In this document: positions 1-9,620 of the stretch, piece by piece
Layout of the letters: each line of letters opens with the position of its first letter
Numbering within the stretch: the first letter of the stretch is position 1
NCBI GenBank assembly: GCA_017255395.1
Contig: JAFKDC010000013.1
Location: forward strand, 62,001 to 126,000
DNA from: Enemella evansiae
GTDB taxonomy: Bacteria > Pseudomonadota > Alphaproteobacteria > Rhodobacterales > Rhodobacteraceae
DNA length: 64,000 nucleotides
Direction: 5' to 3'
The notes under the pieces: generated by a model
Told to the model about the DNA's origin: nothing
Database searches by the model: none
What the model saw: only the letters and a program-made list of their open reading frames with translations
Program-made: the position numbers and the translations under genes

Positions 1-155
1 GCAAAGGGGAGGGATGGCACAGGAACGAAGGGCTTCGTTCTGGTGAATTCGGAAGCCGGGCGCGGTTTCGGCCCGCGCCAACACCGGACCGGACATGACA
101 CGCCGCCGCGCACCTCAAAAGAGCGTGCGGAAGCACTCCGCTGGATCACGCCCCC

Positions 156-677
156 TCAGAGGACATGCGCCGACAGGTTCTGGAACATCCCCCAGAGCGC
201 GGTCACGAAAATCGAAACCATTCCGATGCACTGCGTCAGCATCCGGTGGATGCGCAGCCGCCGCCAAAGCGCCTCGCCCTCGCTCTCGCCGCCCTGGATG
301 CGCCGCGCCGAGGCGATGCTCAGAAGGCCCACGAAGGCCATCGGGAAGGCAAGCAGGAACAGCGCCTGCGCCAGCTCGATCCGGTACCAGAACCCCAGCA
401 ACCCAAGCGCCACCAGGATGGCCGGCACGATGGCCGCCAGCCACAGGCCGGATTCCTCTGCGATGAACAGCACCCGGTTGCAGTTGATCCGCGCGAGGTC
501 TTCCAGATCGCGCGCCGCCTGACCGCCCGTCCGGCGCGCGCGGGCGACCATGTCGAAGGGCACGCCCAACACCCAATGGCTGGTCGAGGACCAGAAGACC
601 GCCAGTGCGATCCAGAACCACAGGTTCGAGAAGGATCGCATGTCGATCACTTCGAAAATGGTACTGTACCAATTCAC
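156..677 (-). CDS. Conserved integral membrane protein (label 'component of SufBCD complex' in relatives)
   Basis: A 173-residue protein with a GTG start and about four hydrophobic segments (roughly residues 15-35, 75-100, 103-122 and 150-168). The N-terminus reads MNWYSTIFEVIDMRSFSNLW, which I recall from Rhodobacteraceae proteins carrying the product name 'component of SufBCD complex'. Nothing in the sequence supports a role in Fe-S assembly: no cysteine motif, no ATPase, and no suf gene nearby. An internal ATG at residue 13 is possible, but the upstream residues look conserved from memory, so the GTG is kept. The gene diverges from ectD across 199 bases. Function unknown. Confidence 0.75.
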   Translation of the reverse strand: MNWYSTIFEVIDMRSFSNLWFWIALAVFWSSTSHWVLGVPFDMVARARRTGGQAARDLEDLARINCNRVLFIAEESGLWLAAIVPAILVALGLLGFWYRIELAQALFLLAFPMAFVGLLSIASARRIQGGESEGEALWRRLRIHRMLTQCIGMVSIFVTALWGMFQNLSAHVL

Positions 678-876
678 GTGCCCGGGCCCCTGTTATTTTC
701 CGGATTTCTAGCCTGCACTTGCGCGATTGCATAGGGGCCACGCGCCAGCACGTGCCGACCGTCGATAAACCCGCAATCAGTTTGATTGATTTTGGAACCA
801 AACCGCCCCCCATGCGTGGACCGGGTGCCGGGCCGTTTCCGGACCGGCGACACAATCAAAACCGAAGGAGACCGCA

Positions 877-1821
877 ATGCCGCTGGAATACGCGCAGGCC
901 GACGTGTGCGCCGATGCGTACCCCACCCGCACCCCTGAACCCGAACGCTGGATGGAACGCACCGACCCGGTGCTCTGGCCCTCCGACCGCAGCACCGCGC
1001 CGCTGACCCAGGCCCAGGCCCAGGCCTTCGACCGCGACGGCTATCTGGTGCTGCATGACCTGTTTTCCGCCGAAGAGCTGCGCGCCCTGATCGACAGCGC
1101 CACGGCGCTGCGCGAGGATCTCGCCGGCAGCGATGCCCGGGGCGTCGTCTGCGAGGCAGGCACCGACGCCGTGCGCACCGTCTTCGAGCTGGAACGCCAG
1201 AACGCCCTGATGGATCGCCTGTCCCGCGACCGCCGCCTTGCCGGTGCGGCGCGCGCCCTGCTGGGCGACGAGGTTTACATCCACCAGTCGCGCCTGAACT
1301 ACAAACCGGGCTTTACCGGCAAGGAGTTCTACTGGCATTCGGACTTCGAGACATGGCACGCCGAAGACGGCATGCCCCGGATGCGCGCCGTGTCGGCCTC
1401 GCTGCTGCTGACCGACAACCGCGCGCACAACGGCGCGCTGATGCTGATGCCCGGCTCGCACCGGACCTTCATCGCCTGCCAGGGTGAAACGCCCGAGGAC
1501 AACCACGAATCCTCTCTCGTCAGGCAGGACATCGGCACCCCCTCGCAGGAGTCGCTGCGCGACATGGCAGAGATCCACGGCATCGCCGATGCCGAAGGCC
1601 CGGCGGGCACGCTGATCCTCTTCGACTGCAACACCCTGCACGGGTCGAACGGCAATATCACGCCCGCGCCGCGGTCGAATGCCTTCTTCGTCTACAACGC
1701 GGTGTCAAACGCCTGTGTCGCACCATTCTCCGCCCCCGCGCCGCGCCCTGCTTTCCTTGGCCAACAGGGCACACCGCAACCGCTGGAGATTCGCGACGGC
1801 CCGCTCTTGCAAGAGACCTGA
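877..1821 (+). CDS. ectD: Ectoine hydroxylase (EctD), Fe(II)/2-oxoglutarate dioxygenase
   Basis: Converts the compatible solute ectoine to 5-hydroxyectoine in the cytoplasm, using Fe(II), O2 and 2-oxoglutarate. The 314-residue protein carries the EctD signature around residues 152-168 (YWHSDFETWHAEDGMP), with probable iron ligands H154, D156 and H255 (in LHGSNGN). That signature separates EctD from general phytanoyl-CoA dioxygenases. An AAGGAG-like ribosome site lies just before the ATG. No ectABC genes are in the window, so this is an orphan ectD here; the substrate must come from a distant cluster or be imported. hemB follows 67 bases downstream on the same strand. Confidence 0.9.
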   Translation: MPLEYAQADVCADAYPTRTPEPERWMERTDPVLWPSDRSTAPLTQAQAQAFDRDGYLVLHDLFSAEELRALIDSATALREDLAGSDARGVVCEAGTDAVRTVFELERQNALMDRLSRDRRLAGAARALLGDEVYIHQSRLNYKPGFTGKEFYWHSDFETWHAEDGMPRMRAVSASLLLTDNRAHNGALMLMPGSHRTFIACQGETPEDNHESSLVRQDIGTPSQESLRDMAEIHGIADAEGPAGTLILFDCNTLHGSNGNITPAPRSNAFFVYNAVSNACVAPFSAPAPRPAFLGQQGTPQPLEIRDGPLLQET

Positions 1822-1888
1822 CGGGGCGGCCTCTGGACTATCGGGGGCAAGGAAGGCATGTCTGATGCGCAATCCAAGGAGAGCGCCG

Positions 1889-2887
1889 ATGCGACCGACC
1901 CAAGCCCCCTTCCCCGCCACCCGCCTGCGCCGCACCCGCCGCACCCCGGCCCTGCGCGCGCTGGTGGCGGAAACCACGCTGACGCCCGGCGATTTCATCT
2001 GGCCGGTCTTCGTGCGCGACGGCGAGGGCGTGTCGGAACCGATCCACTCGATGCCCGGTGTCAACCGCCTGTCGGTCGACAAGGTGGTCGAGGCGGCGCG
2101 CGAGGCCCATGCCCTTGGCATCCCGGCGATCTGCCTCTTTCCCTATACCGACCCGGCGCTGAAGACCGAGGACTGCGCCGAGGCCTGGAACCCTGAGAAC
2201 CTGTCGAACAAGGCCACCCGCGCCATCAAGGCGGCAGTGCCCGAGCTTGCCGTGATGACCGATGTGGCGCTCGATCCCTACAATATCACCGGCCACGACG
2301 GCTATCTCGAAGACGGCCAGATCGTGAACGACCGCACCGTCGAGGCGCTGGTCAAGCAGGCGCTGAGCCAGGCCGATGCGGGCGCCGACATCATCGGGCC
2401 CTCTGACATGATGGACGGGCGCATCGGCGCGATCCGGTCGGAACTGGAATCCCGGGGCCACGAAAACGTCCTGCTGCTGAGCTATGCGGCGAAATTCGCA
2501 TCGGCCTTCTACGGCCCCTTCCGCGACGCCCTAGGCGCCTCCGGCGCGCTGAAGGGCGACAAGAAAAGCTATCAGCAGGACCCCGGCAATGCCAATGAGG
2601 CGATGCGCCTGATTGAACGCGATCTGTCCGAGGGCGCCGACATGGTCATGGTGAAACCCGGGATGCCCTATCTCGACATCTGCCGCCGCGCCAAGACAGA
2701 GTTCGGCGCGCCGACCTTCGCCTACCAGGTGTCCGGCGAATACGCGATGCTGGCGGGCGCCGGTGAACGTGGCTGGATCGATGGCGAAAAGGCCATGATG
2801 GAAAGCCTGACCGCCTTCAAGCGCGCGGGCTGCGACGGCGTGCTGACCTATTTCGCCCCCGCCGCGGCGCGCCTGCTGAACGGCTGA
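1889..2887 (+). CDS. hemB: Delta-aminolevulinic acid dehydratase (porphobilinogen synthase)
   Basis: Condenses two 5-aminolevulinate molecules into porphobilinogen, an early step of heme, siroheme and cobalamin synthesis. The protein is 332 residues, the usual length. Active-site lysines are visible at about K202 (SYAAKFASAFYGP) and K256 (MVMVKPGMPYLD). The segment DVALDPYNITGHDG lacks the cysteines of zinc-type enzymes, as in Rhodobacter relatives. The reading frame is open much further upstream; the ATG at 1889 was chosen because AAGGAG sits seven bases before it and the product then matches family length. Confidence 0.95.
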   Translation: MRPTQAPFPATRLRRTRRTPALRALVAETTLTPGDFIWPVFVRDGEGVSEPIHSMPGVNRLSVDKVVEAAREAHALGIPAICLFPYTDPALKTEDCAEAWNPENLSNKATRAIKAAVPELAVMTDVALDPYNITGHDGYLEDGQIVNDRTVEALVKQALSQADAGADIIGPSDMMDGRIGAIRSELESRGHENVLLLSYAAKFASAFYGPFRDALGASGALKGDKKSYQQDPGNANEAMRLIERDLSEGADMVMVKPGMPYLDICRRAKTEFGAPTFAYQVSGEYAMLAGAGERGWIDGEKAMMESLTAFKRAGCDGVLTYFAPAAARLLNG

Positions 2888-3156
2888 GGCGGGATCGCCC
2901 CGCGCCACGGGACGGCACCCCGGCCCAACGCGCCGGGGCGCCCCCATGCAGACCGAATCCCTGCGCGGGCTTTCGGCGGGCGTCCGGCCTCGGCGGCGGC
3001 AGGCGCACCTCCTGTCAAGCCCCATGGCCTCCCATCCTTAGCGGTTCGCTGCCGATCCTCCACAATCGGCGGTGACAAGCCTTGTCCACAGGCGTAAGAT
3101 CGCCACCAACCGGCGGCACAGCCGGAACCAGAGGCATCGGCAAGGACGAGCGGACA

Positions 3157-3711
3157 ATGACATTCAACAGACGAACTGTGGCCATGGGCCTTGGCGCCAC
3201 GCTGCTGACGGGCGCCTGCGTGAACGGCATCGGCGGATCGGGCGCGGCAAAGATCGACGCGCGCGTGGATTCGACGCTGTCGCAGATGTACAGCAACTAC
3301 CCCGGCACCCGCGATCTGGGCGCCAAGGCGGCGGGCCTTCTGGTCATGCCGCTGGTGACCGAGGCCGGGCTGGGGCTGGGCGGCGCCTATGGCAGCGGCG
3401 CATTGCGGGTCGGCGGTGCGACGGTCGACTACTACTCGATGGTCAAGGCCAGCGGCGGCCTGCAGATCGGCGCGCAGCAATACGCGCATGTCCTGTTCTT
3501 CATGACGCAGGACGCGCTGGAAACCTTCCGCCGCTCGGGCGGCTACGCGGCGGGCGCGAACATCCTTTACGCGACCCCGGAAAAGGGCGGCACCCTCTCG
3601 GCCGAGACCACGACCTCGCTGGCTCCGGTGATCGCGGTGATCTTCGGACAAAGCGGCCTGCGCGTCGGTGCGACCCTCGAAGGCGTGAAATACACCCGCA
3701 TCATTCCCTAA
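3157..3711 (+). CDS. SYLF/YSC84-domain lipoprotein
   Basis: A 184-residue predicted lipoprotein: a short basic N-terminus, a hydrophobic stretch and a lipobox LTGAC with the lipidated cysteine near residue 21. The mature part matches the SYLF (YSC84-like) domain: the run from DLGAKAAGLLVMPLVTEAG through GGAYGSGALRVGG is typical. In bacteria these are small envelope proteins of uncertain role; lipid binding is known for eukaryotic members. The ATG at 3157 is chosen because it puts the signal sequence at the N-terminus. A strong terminator follows at 3760-3788, so it is probably a single-gene unit. Confidence 0.8.
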   Translation: MTFNRRTVAMGLGATLLTGACVNGIGGSGAAKIDARVDSTLSQMYSNYPGTRDLGAKAAGLLVMPLVTEAGLGLGGAYGSGALRVGGATVDYYSMVKASGGLQIGAQQYAHVLFFMTQDALETFRRSGGYAAGANILYATPEKGGTLSAETTTSLAPVIAVIFGQSGLRVGATLEGVKYTRIIP

Positions 3712-3759
3712 GGGCGGTCGGGCGCCCCGGCCCATCGCTTCGGCCCCGAAGGCCCATGG

Positions 3760-3788
3760 AACGCCCCCGGACATCCCGGGGGCGTTTT
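3760..3788 (+). terminator. Intrinsic terminator after the SYLF lipoprotein gene
   Basis: An 11-base-pair GC-rich stem (AACGCCCCCGG / CCGGGGGCGTT) with a five-base loop, followed by TTTT. It sits about 50 bases after the stop codon. Confidence 0.75.
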
Positions 3789-3948
3789 CGCGTGCATCCC
3801 GCAAAGGCTTTGCGGCGCGCATTTGCCCCTTGAGCGGTGCATCTTGTGAAGAAAACACCCGCGACCGCGAGAAATTGTGATCGATCCGTGCCAAGGGCGG
3901 GAACAGGATCGGCCATGATGCATTGACCTTCCGACGAGGGAGACCCAC

Positions 3949-6219
3949 ATGCACAGCCACGACGCGCCGTCCTGCCAGCACAATCGCACCTCTGCCGCGA
4001 AGGCCCCCAGGGCCAAACGCCTTCAACAGGTGGCGCGCAGGCTGTTGGCCAACGCCACGGACCGCCTGTCGCGCTCTGGCTGGAAGGCGCGCGCCGCGCT
4101 GGCCGCGACCTCTGTCCTCGTCCTGAGCGCCGCCGCAGGCACCGTGGCGGTCGCCTCGCTGGACGACCTCGACGATCTCGAAGCGCTGCGCGCGCAACCG
4201 ATCCGGATGGAGGACAGCGGCGGCGCGCCGCTGTTCACCGGCGGCCAGCGCCACGCCGATCACGCCCCCCTCGACCGCATCCCGGACCATCTCGAACAAG
4301 CGGTCATCGCCATCGAGGACCAGCGCTTTCACAGCCACGGCGGGCTCGACTTCCGCTCGATCTCGCGCGCCCTGTGGGCCAATGCCGCGGCGGGCCGGAT
4401 CGTGCAGGGCGGCAGCACCATCAGCCAGCAGTTGGTCAAGATCACCTACCTCGCCCCCGAACGCACCTACAGCCGCAAGCTGCACGAGGCGCTTCTGACC
4501 CGCGAGATGGAGGCCAGTCACAGCAAGGACGAGATCCTCGAGATGTATCTCAACCGGATCTATCTGGGCAGCGGTGCCTATGGCGTGCAAAGCGCCGCGC
4601 GGATCTACTTCGGCAAATCCGTCGAAGCGCTGACGCTGGCGGAAAGCGCCATCCTCGCCGCCGGGATCAAGGCGCCTTCGGTCCTGAACCTGCGCAGCGA
4701 TGCCGAGGCCGTGCGCAGCCGCGCGCAGCTGGTGATCCGGTTGATGCACCGGGCGGGCATGATCGACGAGGCGCAGGCCAATGCAGCGCAGGCCGAGCTG
4801 ATGGTCCTGCGCCCCGCGAACGGCGAAAAGCCCTACGGCGGCTGGTTCGCCGACGTGGTCATGGCACAGGCCGACGCACTGGCCCAACGCTTCACCGATC
4901 CGCAGGCGCTGCGCACCACGCTGGACCCACAGTTGCAGCGTATGGCCGAAAACGCCGTACAGTCGCATCTTGCGGGCCTGCCGACCGAAGGCGCCCTCGT
5001 CGCGCTGCGCCCCGATGGCGGGGTCGTCGCATTGGTGGGCGGCAAGGATTACGACGCCAGCCAGTTCAACCGAGCGACACAGGCGCAGCGCCAGCCCGGG
5101 TCGACCTTCAAGACCTTCGCCTATCTCACCGCCCTCGCCGAAGGATACACGCCCGGCAGCCGCATTCCGGACCGTCCGGTCGATATCGACGGCTACGCGC
5201 CCGAGAATTTCGACGGTCGCTTCCACGGCGACATCACACTGGCGGAGGCCTTTGCCCGGTCTCTGAACGCCGCGACCGTGCACATGGCCATGGATATCGG
5301 TATCGACAAGGTGGCCGAGACGGCGCGCTTGCTGGGTGTGAACGAAGAACTGTCTGAGACACCCTCTCTGGCGCTTGGGGCCTCCGGCCTCTCGCTTCTC
5401 GATCTGACCGAGGCCTATGGTGCCATCGCCACGGGCCGCGCGCCCTTCAAGGCGCATTTCGTCGAGGGCATCACCGCCGGGGCCGACCAAGTGTACTATC
5501 CCTTCGACTGGGACCTGCCGCAACCCTCGGGCCGCGCCGCGGAACTGCTGTCGCACCGGGACGCCATGGCCGCCATGCTGCGGGGCGTCGTCACCGACGG
5601 CACCGGCAGTGCCGTGGCCGAGGTGCCGGGTGCCGTGGGCAAGACCGGCACCAGCCAGAACTTCCGCGATGCCCTGTTCGTGGGCTGGACCGAAGAGCTG
5701 ATCGTCGGCGTCTGGGTCGGCAATGACGACAACAGCCCGATGGACGAGGTCACGGGCGGCGCCCTGCCCGCGCAGATCTGGGCCTCGTTCCAGCTTGCGG
5801 CTTTGCAGGCGGCCCAAACGCCCGACACTGGCCTGGTCGCCGGAGCCGCCGATTTGCCGGAGGATCTTGCCGACATCCGGCCCGCACGGCACGAGGCCGG
5901 GGATGGCGCAATGGCCTTCGCAGAGTCCGGACAGCACGACGCGCTTGGGGCCGCGCTCGCCCGGCTGGAGGACAACGGCGTTCTCAGCGAAGGCGACATC
6001 GAGCCCCTGCGCGCCGCCCTGCAAGAGCGCCTGCGCAACAGTGACAACGCCTCGCTGAGGGAGGTTGTCATCCAGTCGATCGCCCAGCCCGCCGCGCAGG
6101 GGCAATGCAACGTCCGCGCCTGCGACCGGGCTTTCCGGTCGTTCCGCGCCTCGGACTGCACCTATCAGCCCTACGGCGGTGGCCCACGACGGCTGTGCAC
6201 CGAGGACCTGCTGCGCTGA
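3949..6219 (+). CDS. Class A penicillin-binding protein (glycosyltransferase/transpeptidase) with BA14K-like tail
   Basis: Bifunctional peptidoglycan synthase in the inner membrane: polymerises lipid II glycan and cross-links stem peptides. The 756 residues show an N-terminal membrane anchor (about 48-69), a GT51 domain with catalytic E123 in IEDQRFHSHGG, and a transpeptidase domain with S385-x-x-K388 (GSTFK), S438-L-N and K565-T-G. After about residue 640 there is a non-catalytic extension ending in a cysteine-rich segment (about 715-756, with CNVRACDRAFRSFRASDC and GGGPRRLC) resembling BA14K-type sequences of alphaproteobacteria. Likely a PBP1a-type enzyme by overall layout. The ATG at 3949 follows CGAGGGAG. 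It converges on usg. Confidence 0.92.
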   Translation: MHSHDAPSCQHNRTSAAKAPRAKRLQQVARRLLANATDRLSRSGWKARAALAATSVLVLSAAAGTVAVASLDDLDDLEALRAQPIRMEDSGGAPLFTGGQRHADHAPLDRIPDHLEQAVIAIEDQRFHSHGGLDFRSISRALWANAAAGRIVQGGSTISQQLVKITYLAPERTYSRKLHEALLTREMEASHSKDEILEMYLNRIYLGSGAYGVQSAARIYFGKSVEALTLAESAILAAGIKAPSVLNLRSDAEAVRSRAQLVIRLMHRAGMIDEAQANAAQAELMVLRPANGEKPYGGWFADVVMAQADALAQRFTDPQALRTTLDPQLQRMAENAVQSHLAGLPTEGALVALRPDGGVVALVGGKDYDASQFNRATQAQRQPGSTFKTFAYLTALAEGYTPGSRIPDRPVDIDGYAPENFDGRFHGDITLAEAFARSLNAATVHMAMDIGIDKVAETARLLGVNEELSETPSLALGASGLSLLDLTEAYGAIATGRAPFKAHFVEGITAGADQVYYPFDWDLPQPSGRAAELLSHRDAMAAMLRGVVTDGTGSAVAEVPGAVGKTGTSQNFRDALFVGWTEELIVGVWVGNDDNSPMDEVTGGALPAQIWASFQLAALQAAQTPDTGLVAGAADLPEDLADIRPARHEAGDGAMAFAESGQHDALGAALARLEDNGVLSEGDIEPLRAALQERLRNSDNASLREVVIQSIAQPAAQGQCNVRACDRAFRSFRASDCTYQPYGGGPRRLCTEDLLR

Positions 6220-6311
6220 CACCCCGGCCCGGAATTCCCCTGCGCCCTTTCGGTCGATGACCCAAGGCTGCCCCGCTGTACTGCGGGGCGCCCGAGGTCC
6301 GCGTCTTTCTG

Positions 6312-6581
6312 TCAATGATAGGTGAATTCACCCACCACGTTCTGCCATTCGCCGGGAGAGATCATCCTGCGGTGGGTGAAGCGGATCGAGTGCAGCGGCC
6401 CCTCGATCTCTTCCTTCCAGAAGTCGATGAACTTGAACAGCCGCGGATGGTCCGGTGCTATGTCATAGTCCTGCCAGACGAAGGTATTGAGAACATGGGC
6501 ATAATCCGGCATGCGATAGAAGAATTCCGCCGTGGTCAGCCCGTAGCCCTTCAGCATCATTTCCGTTTCCGACATCTGCAT
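6312..6581 (-). CDS. usg: Usg family protein
   Basis: An 89-residue soluble protein matching the alphaproteobacterial Usg family by the segments LKGYGLTTAEFFYRMPDY, FVWQDYDIAPDHPRL and FWKEEIEGPLHSIRFTH. The family was named from a position upstream of a tryptophan gene in Caulobacter; its function is unknown. Here it stands alone between a penicillin-binding protein gene and gyrA. The ATG at 6581 has AGAGGG about six bases upstream; a second ATG two codons later is possible. A TTGT-N7-TTAACC sequence upstream (about 6622-6638, minus strand) loosely resembles a CtrA site. Confidence 0.85.
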   Translation of the reverse strand: MQMSETEMMLKGYGLTTAEFFYRMPDYAHVLNTFVWQDYDIAPDHPRLFKFIDFWKEEIEGPLHSIRFTHRRMISPGEWQNVVGEFTYH

Positions 6582-6698
6582 CTTGTACCCTCTTGCAACC
6601 TGTCGTATCAGGCTGCCGCGCGCCGGTTAACTTTTCAACAAAAACAATGTGTTAGCCACCAATGGCGCTGGCTGCCAACCTGGCCGCCCGGGCCGCCA

Positions 6699-6728
6699 TT
6701 GCACCCCATATCCTGCATCTGATATAGT
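6699..6728 (+). promoter_or_regulatory. Probable sigma-70 promoter of gyrA
   Basis: TTGCAC (6699-6704) and TATAGT (6723-6728) are separated by 18 bases and lie 42 bases before the gyrA start codon. Both hexamers are close to consensus in an otherwise GC-rich region. Predicted by eye only. Confidence 0.55.
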
Positions 6729-6770
6729 CTCGCCAACAAGATATGGCAGAACAACAAACAGGCCCACGAC

Positions 6771-9515
6771 GTGAGCGATACGCCCGAACCCCCTGAAAAC
6801 GAAGACGAAATTCGCAAGCCCCCCGCAGGGCCACAGATCTCGATCGAAGACGAGATGAAGTCGAGCTATCTCGACTACGCGATGAGCGTCATCGTCAGCC
6901 GGGCGATTCCCGATCTGCGCGACGGCCTGAAACCCGTGCACCGGCGCATCCTTTATACGCTGTGGGAGAACGGCCAGACCCGGTCCAAGCCCTACCGCAA
7001 ATGCGCCACCGCCGTCGGTGACGTCATGGGCCGCTATCACCCGCATGGCGACTCCGCCGTCTACGACGCGCTGGTCCGAATGGCTCAGGATTTCTCGATG
7101 TCGCTGCCGCTGATCGACGGTCAGGGCAACTTCGGTTCTATGGACGGCGATCCGCCCGCCGCTTACCGGTACACCGAAAGCCGCCTTCAGAAGGTGGCCG
7201 AAAGCCTGCTGGAAGACATCGACAAGGAAACCGTGGATTTCGTTCCGAACTACGCGAACGAACGCATGGAACCCACTGTTCTGCCTGCCAGATACCCCAA
7301 CGTGCTGGTCAATGGCTCCGAGGGCATCGCGGTCGGCATGGCGACCCGCATCCCGCCGCATAACCTTGGCGAGGTGATCGACGCGACACTGGCGCTGATG
7401 GAAAACCCCGACCTGTCCTCCGAGGCGCTGATCGAATACATCCCGGCGCCGGACTTCCCCACCGGGGGCGTGATCCTTGGCCGCTCTGGCGCCTTCAAGG
7501 CCTACACGCAGGGCCGTGGCAGCGTCATCATTCGCGCCAAGACCCGCATCGAAGAGATCCGCAAGGACCGTTACGCAATCGTCATCGACGAGATCCCCTA
7601 CCAGGTGAACAAGGCGACGATGATCGAGCGCATCGCCGAGGCGGCGCGCGACAAGAAGATCGAGGGCATCGCGCACGTGCAGGACGAATCCGACCGCGAG
7701 GGCGTGCGGGTCGTCGTGGAACTGAAGCGCGACGCCACCGCCGAGGTGGTGCTGAACCAGCTGTTCCGCTTCACGCCCATGCAGACCTCCTTCGGCTGCA
7801 ACATGCTGGCACTGAACGGCGGCAAGCCGGAACAGCTGACCCTGCGCGCCTTCCTGACCGCCTTCCTCGACTTCCGCGAGGACGTCATCGCCCGGCGCAC
7901 CGCCTACCTGCTGCGCAAGGCGCGCGAGCGGGCGCATATCCTCTGCGGTCTGGCCGTGGCGGTCAGCAATGTCGATGAGGTGGTCCGAACCATCCGCGCC
8001 TCGGTCGATGCCGCCGAGGCGCGGGAAAAGCTGATGACCCGGCGCTGGCCCGCCGAGGAAATCCTGCCCTATATCGCGCTGATCGACGATCCGACCCACA
8101 AGGCCAACGACGACGGCACCTACAACCTGTCGGAAACGCAGGCCCGCGCGATCCTCGAACTGCGTCTGCAACGCCTGACGCAACTGGGCGTCAAGGAAGT
8201 CACCGACGAGCTCGAAGAGCTGGCGGCCAAGATCAAGGACTACCTCGACATCCTGTCCTCGCGCGACCGGATCATGGAGATCATCCGCAACGAGATGGTC
8301 GCCGTGCGCGACGAATTCGCCGTCCCCCGCCGGACCGAGATCGTCGACTGGGCCGGCGACATGGACGACGAGGATCTGATCGAGAGCGCGGATATGGTCG
8401 TCACCGTCACCGCGGGCGGCTATATCAAGCGCACCGCGCTGGCCGACTTCCGCGCGCAGAAGCGCGGCGGCAAGGGCCTGTCCGGTGGCGGCCTGAAAGA
8501 GGACGACGCGGTCACCACGCTGTTTGTCGCCAACACCCACACGCAGCTGCTGTTCTTCACCACCGACGGCATGGTCTACAAGCTGAAGACATGGCGCCTG
8601 CCGCTGGGTGGACGCACCTCCAAGGGCAAGGCCATCGTCAACATCCTGCCGATCCCGACCGGCGTTTCGATCGCGGCCATCATGCCGGTGGACCGGGACG
8701 AGAGCGATTGGGACGATCTTCAGATCGTCTTTGCCACCTCCAAGGGCTCTGTCCGCCGCAACCGGCTGTCGGATTTCACCAACGTCATGCGCAACGGCAA
8801 GATCGCGATGAAGTTCGAGGGCGAGGACGAGAACACCCGCCTGATCAACGCGCGCATCTGTTCCGAGGATGACGACGTGATGCTGGTGACGAATTCCGGC
8901 CGCGCGATCCGCTTCCCGGTGCCCGAGGTGCGGGTCTTCAACTCGCGCAACTCGACCGGGGTGCGGGGCATCCGCCTGACCAATGGCGACGAGGTCGTGT
9001 CCATGTCGGTGATCCGCCACTTCGAGGCGGACACGGACGAGCGCGCGTCCTACCTGAAGATGCGCCGCCTGATGGCGGGCGTGACAGAGGACGAGCCCGC
9101 CGACGAAGAGGGCAATGCCGACGCGCCCCTGCCGCAGGAACGCTATGCCGAGATGTCGGCGGTCGAGAACCTGATCCTGACGATCACCGCCAAGGGCCTT
9201 GGCAAGCTGTCCTCCTCGCACGACTACCCGGTGCGCGGACGCGGCGGTCAGGGCGTCACCGCCTGGGAAAAAAGCATGCGCGGCGGCGATATCGTCGCCT
9301 CCTTCCCGGTGGAACAGGGCGACCAGATCATGCTGGCGACTTCGAAGGGACAGTCGATCCGGGTGCCGGTGGACGGCATTTCCTTCCGCTCGCGCAGCGC
9401 GGGCGGCGTGAAGGTGTTCAACACCGGCGCCGGGGAGACCGTGGTCTCTGTCGCCTGGATCGCCGATCAGGGCGACGAGGACGGCGGAGAAGTCGAGGGT
9501 GAAAGCGCAGAATAA
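6771..9515 (+). CDS. gyrA: DNA gyrase subunit A
   Basis: The breakage-reunion subunit of DNA gyrase, which with GyrB introduces negative supercoils using ATP. The 914-residue protein has the winged-helix/tower core with catalytic Y134 in AAYRYTE. The C-terminal pinwheel carries the GyrA box QKRGGKG, which identifies it as GyrA and not ParC. The quinolone-resistance positions equivalent to E. coli S83 and D87 are S95 and D99, the wild-type sensitive residues. An acidic tail ([13 protein letters not shown]) ends the protein. The start is GTG. The stop codon lies in the loop of a long hairpin. Confidence 0.97.
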   Translation: MSDTPEPPENEDEIRKPPAGPQISIEDEMKSSYLDYAMSVIVSRAIPDLRDGLKPVHRRILYTLWENGQTRSKPYRKCATAVGDVMGRYHPHGDSAVYDALVRMAQDFSMSLPLIDGQGNFGSMDGDPPAAYRYTESRLQKVAESLLEDIDKETVDFVPNYANERMEPTVLPARYPNVLVNGSEGIAVGMATRIPPHNLGEVIDATLALMENPDLSSEALIEYIPAPDFPTGGVILGRSGAFKAYTQGRGSVIIRAKTRIEEIRKDRYAIVIDEIPYQVNKATMIERIAEAARDKKIEGIAHVQDESDREGVRVVVELKRDATAEVVLNQLFRFTPMQTSFGCNMLALNGGKPEQLTLRAFLTAFLDFREDVIARRTAYLLRKARERAHILCGLAVAVSNVDEVVRTIRASVDAAEAREKLMTRRWPAEEILPYIALIDDPTHKANDDGTYNLSETQARAILELRLQRLTQLGVKEVTDELEELAAKIKDYLDILSSRDRIMEIIRNEMVAVRDEFAVPRRTEIVDWAGDMDDEDLIESADMVVTVTAGGYIKRTALADFRAQKRGGKGLSGGGLKEDDAVTTLFVANTHTQLLFFTTDGMVYKLKTWRLPLGGRTSKGKAIVNILPIPTGVSIAAIMPVDRDESDWDDLQIVFATSKGSVRRNRLSDFTNVMRNGKIAMKFEGEDENTRLINARICSEDDDVMLVTNSGRAIRFPVPEVRVFNSRNSTGVRGIRLTNGDEVVSMSVIRHFEADTDERASYLKMRRLMAGVTEDEPADEEGNADAPLPQERYAEMSAVENLILTITAKGLGKLSSSHDYPVRGRGGQGVTAWEKSMRGGDIVASFPVEQGDQIMLATSKGQSIRVPVDGISFRSRSAGGVKVFNTGAGETVVSVAWIADQGDEDGGEVEGESAE

Positions 9516-9528
9516 TCTGCGCTTTCAC
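9499..9528 (+). terminator. Hairpin spanning the gyrA stop codon
   Basis: A 13-base-pair perfect stem (9499-9511 with 9516-9528) and an ATAA loop that holds most of the TAA stop codon. No U-run follows, so it may be an mRNA-end or stability structure and not a classical terminator. A second hairpin (CTGCGGG / CCCGCAG, 9547-9565) lies just downstream. Confidence 0.5.
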
Positions 9529-9620
9529 GCACCAACCCTGTTTGGGCTGCGGGAATTCCCCGCAGTCAGCACAGTGATAAGTGTCCGGTCATCTTACCAT
9601 TCCATCAAGGAACCGATGAC

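Noticed and set aside
1-155. A gene or terminator at the left edge
   Set aside because: Only a seven-pair hairpin (GAACGAA/TTCGTTC, 23-40) without a U-run is visible, and open frames there are shadows of the minus-strand gene.
2848-6315. A 1155-codon minus-strand open frame opposite the penicillin-binding protein
   Set aside because: Antisense shadow of a clearly real gene with intact catalytic motifs; no ribosome site and low-complexity composition.
6627-9221. An 864-codon minus-strand frame opposite gyrA
   Set aside because: Shadow of gyrA produced by codon bias; no recognisable domain.
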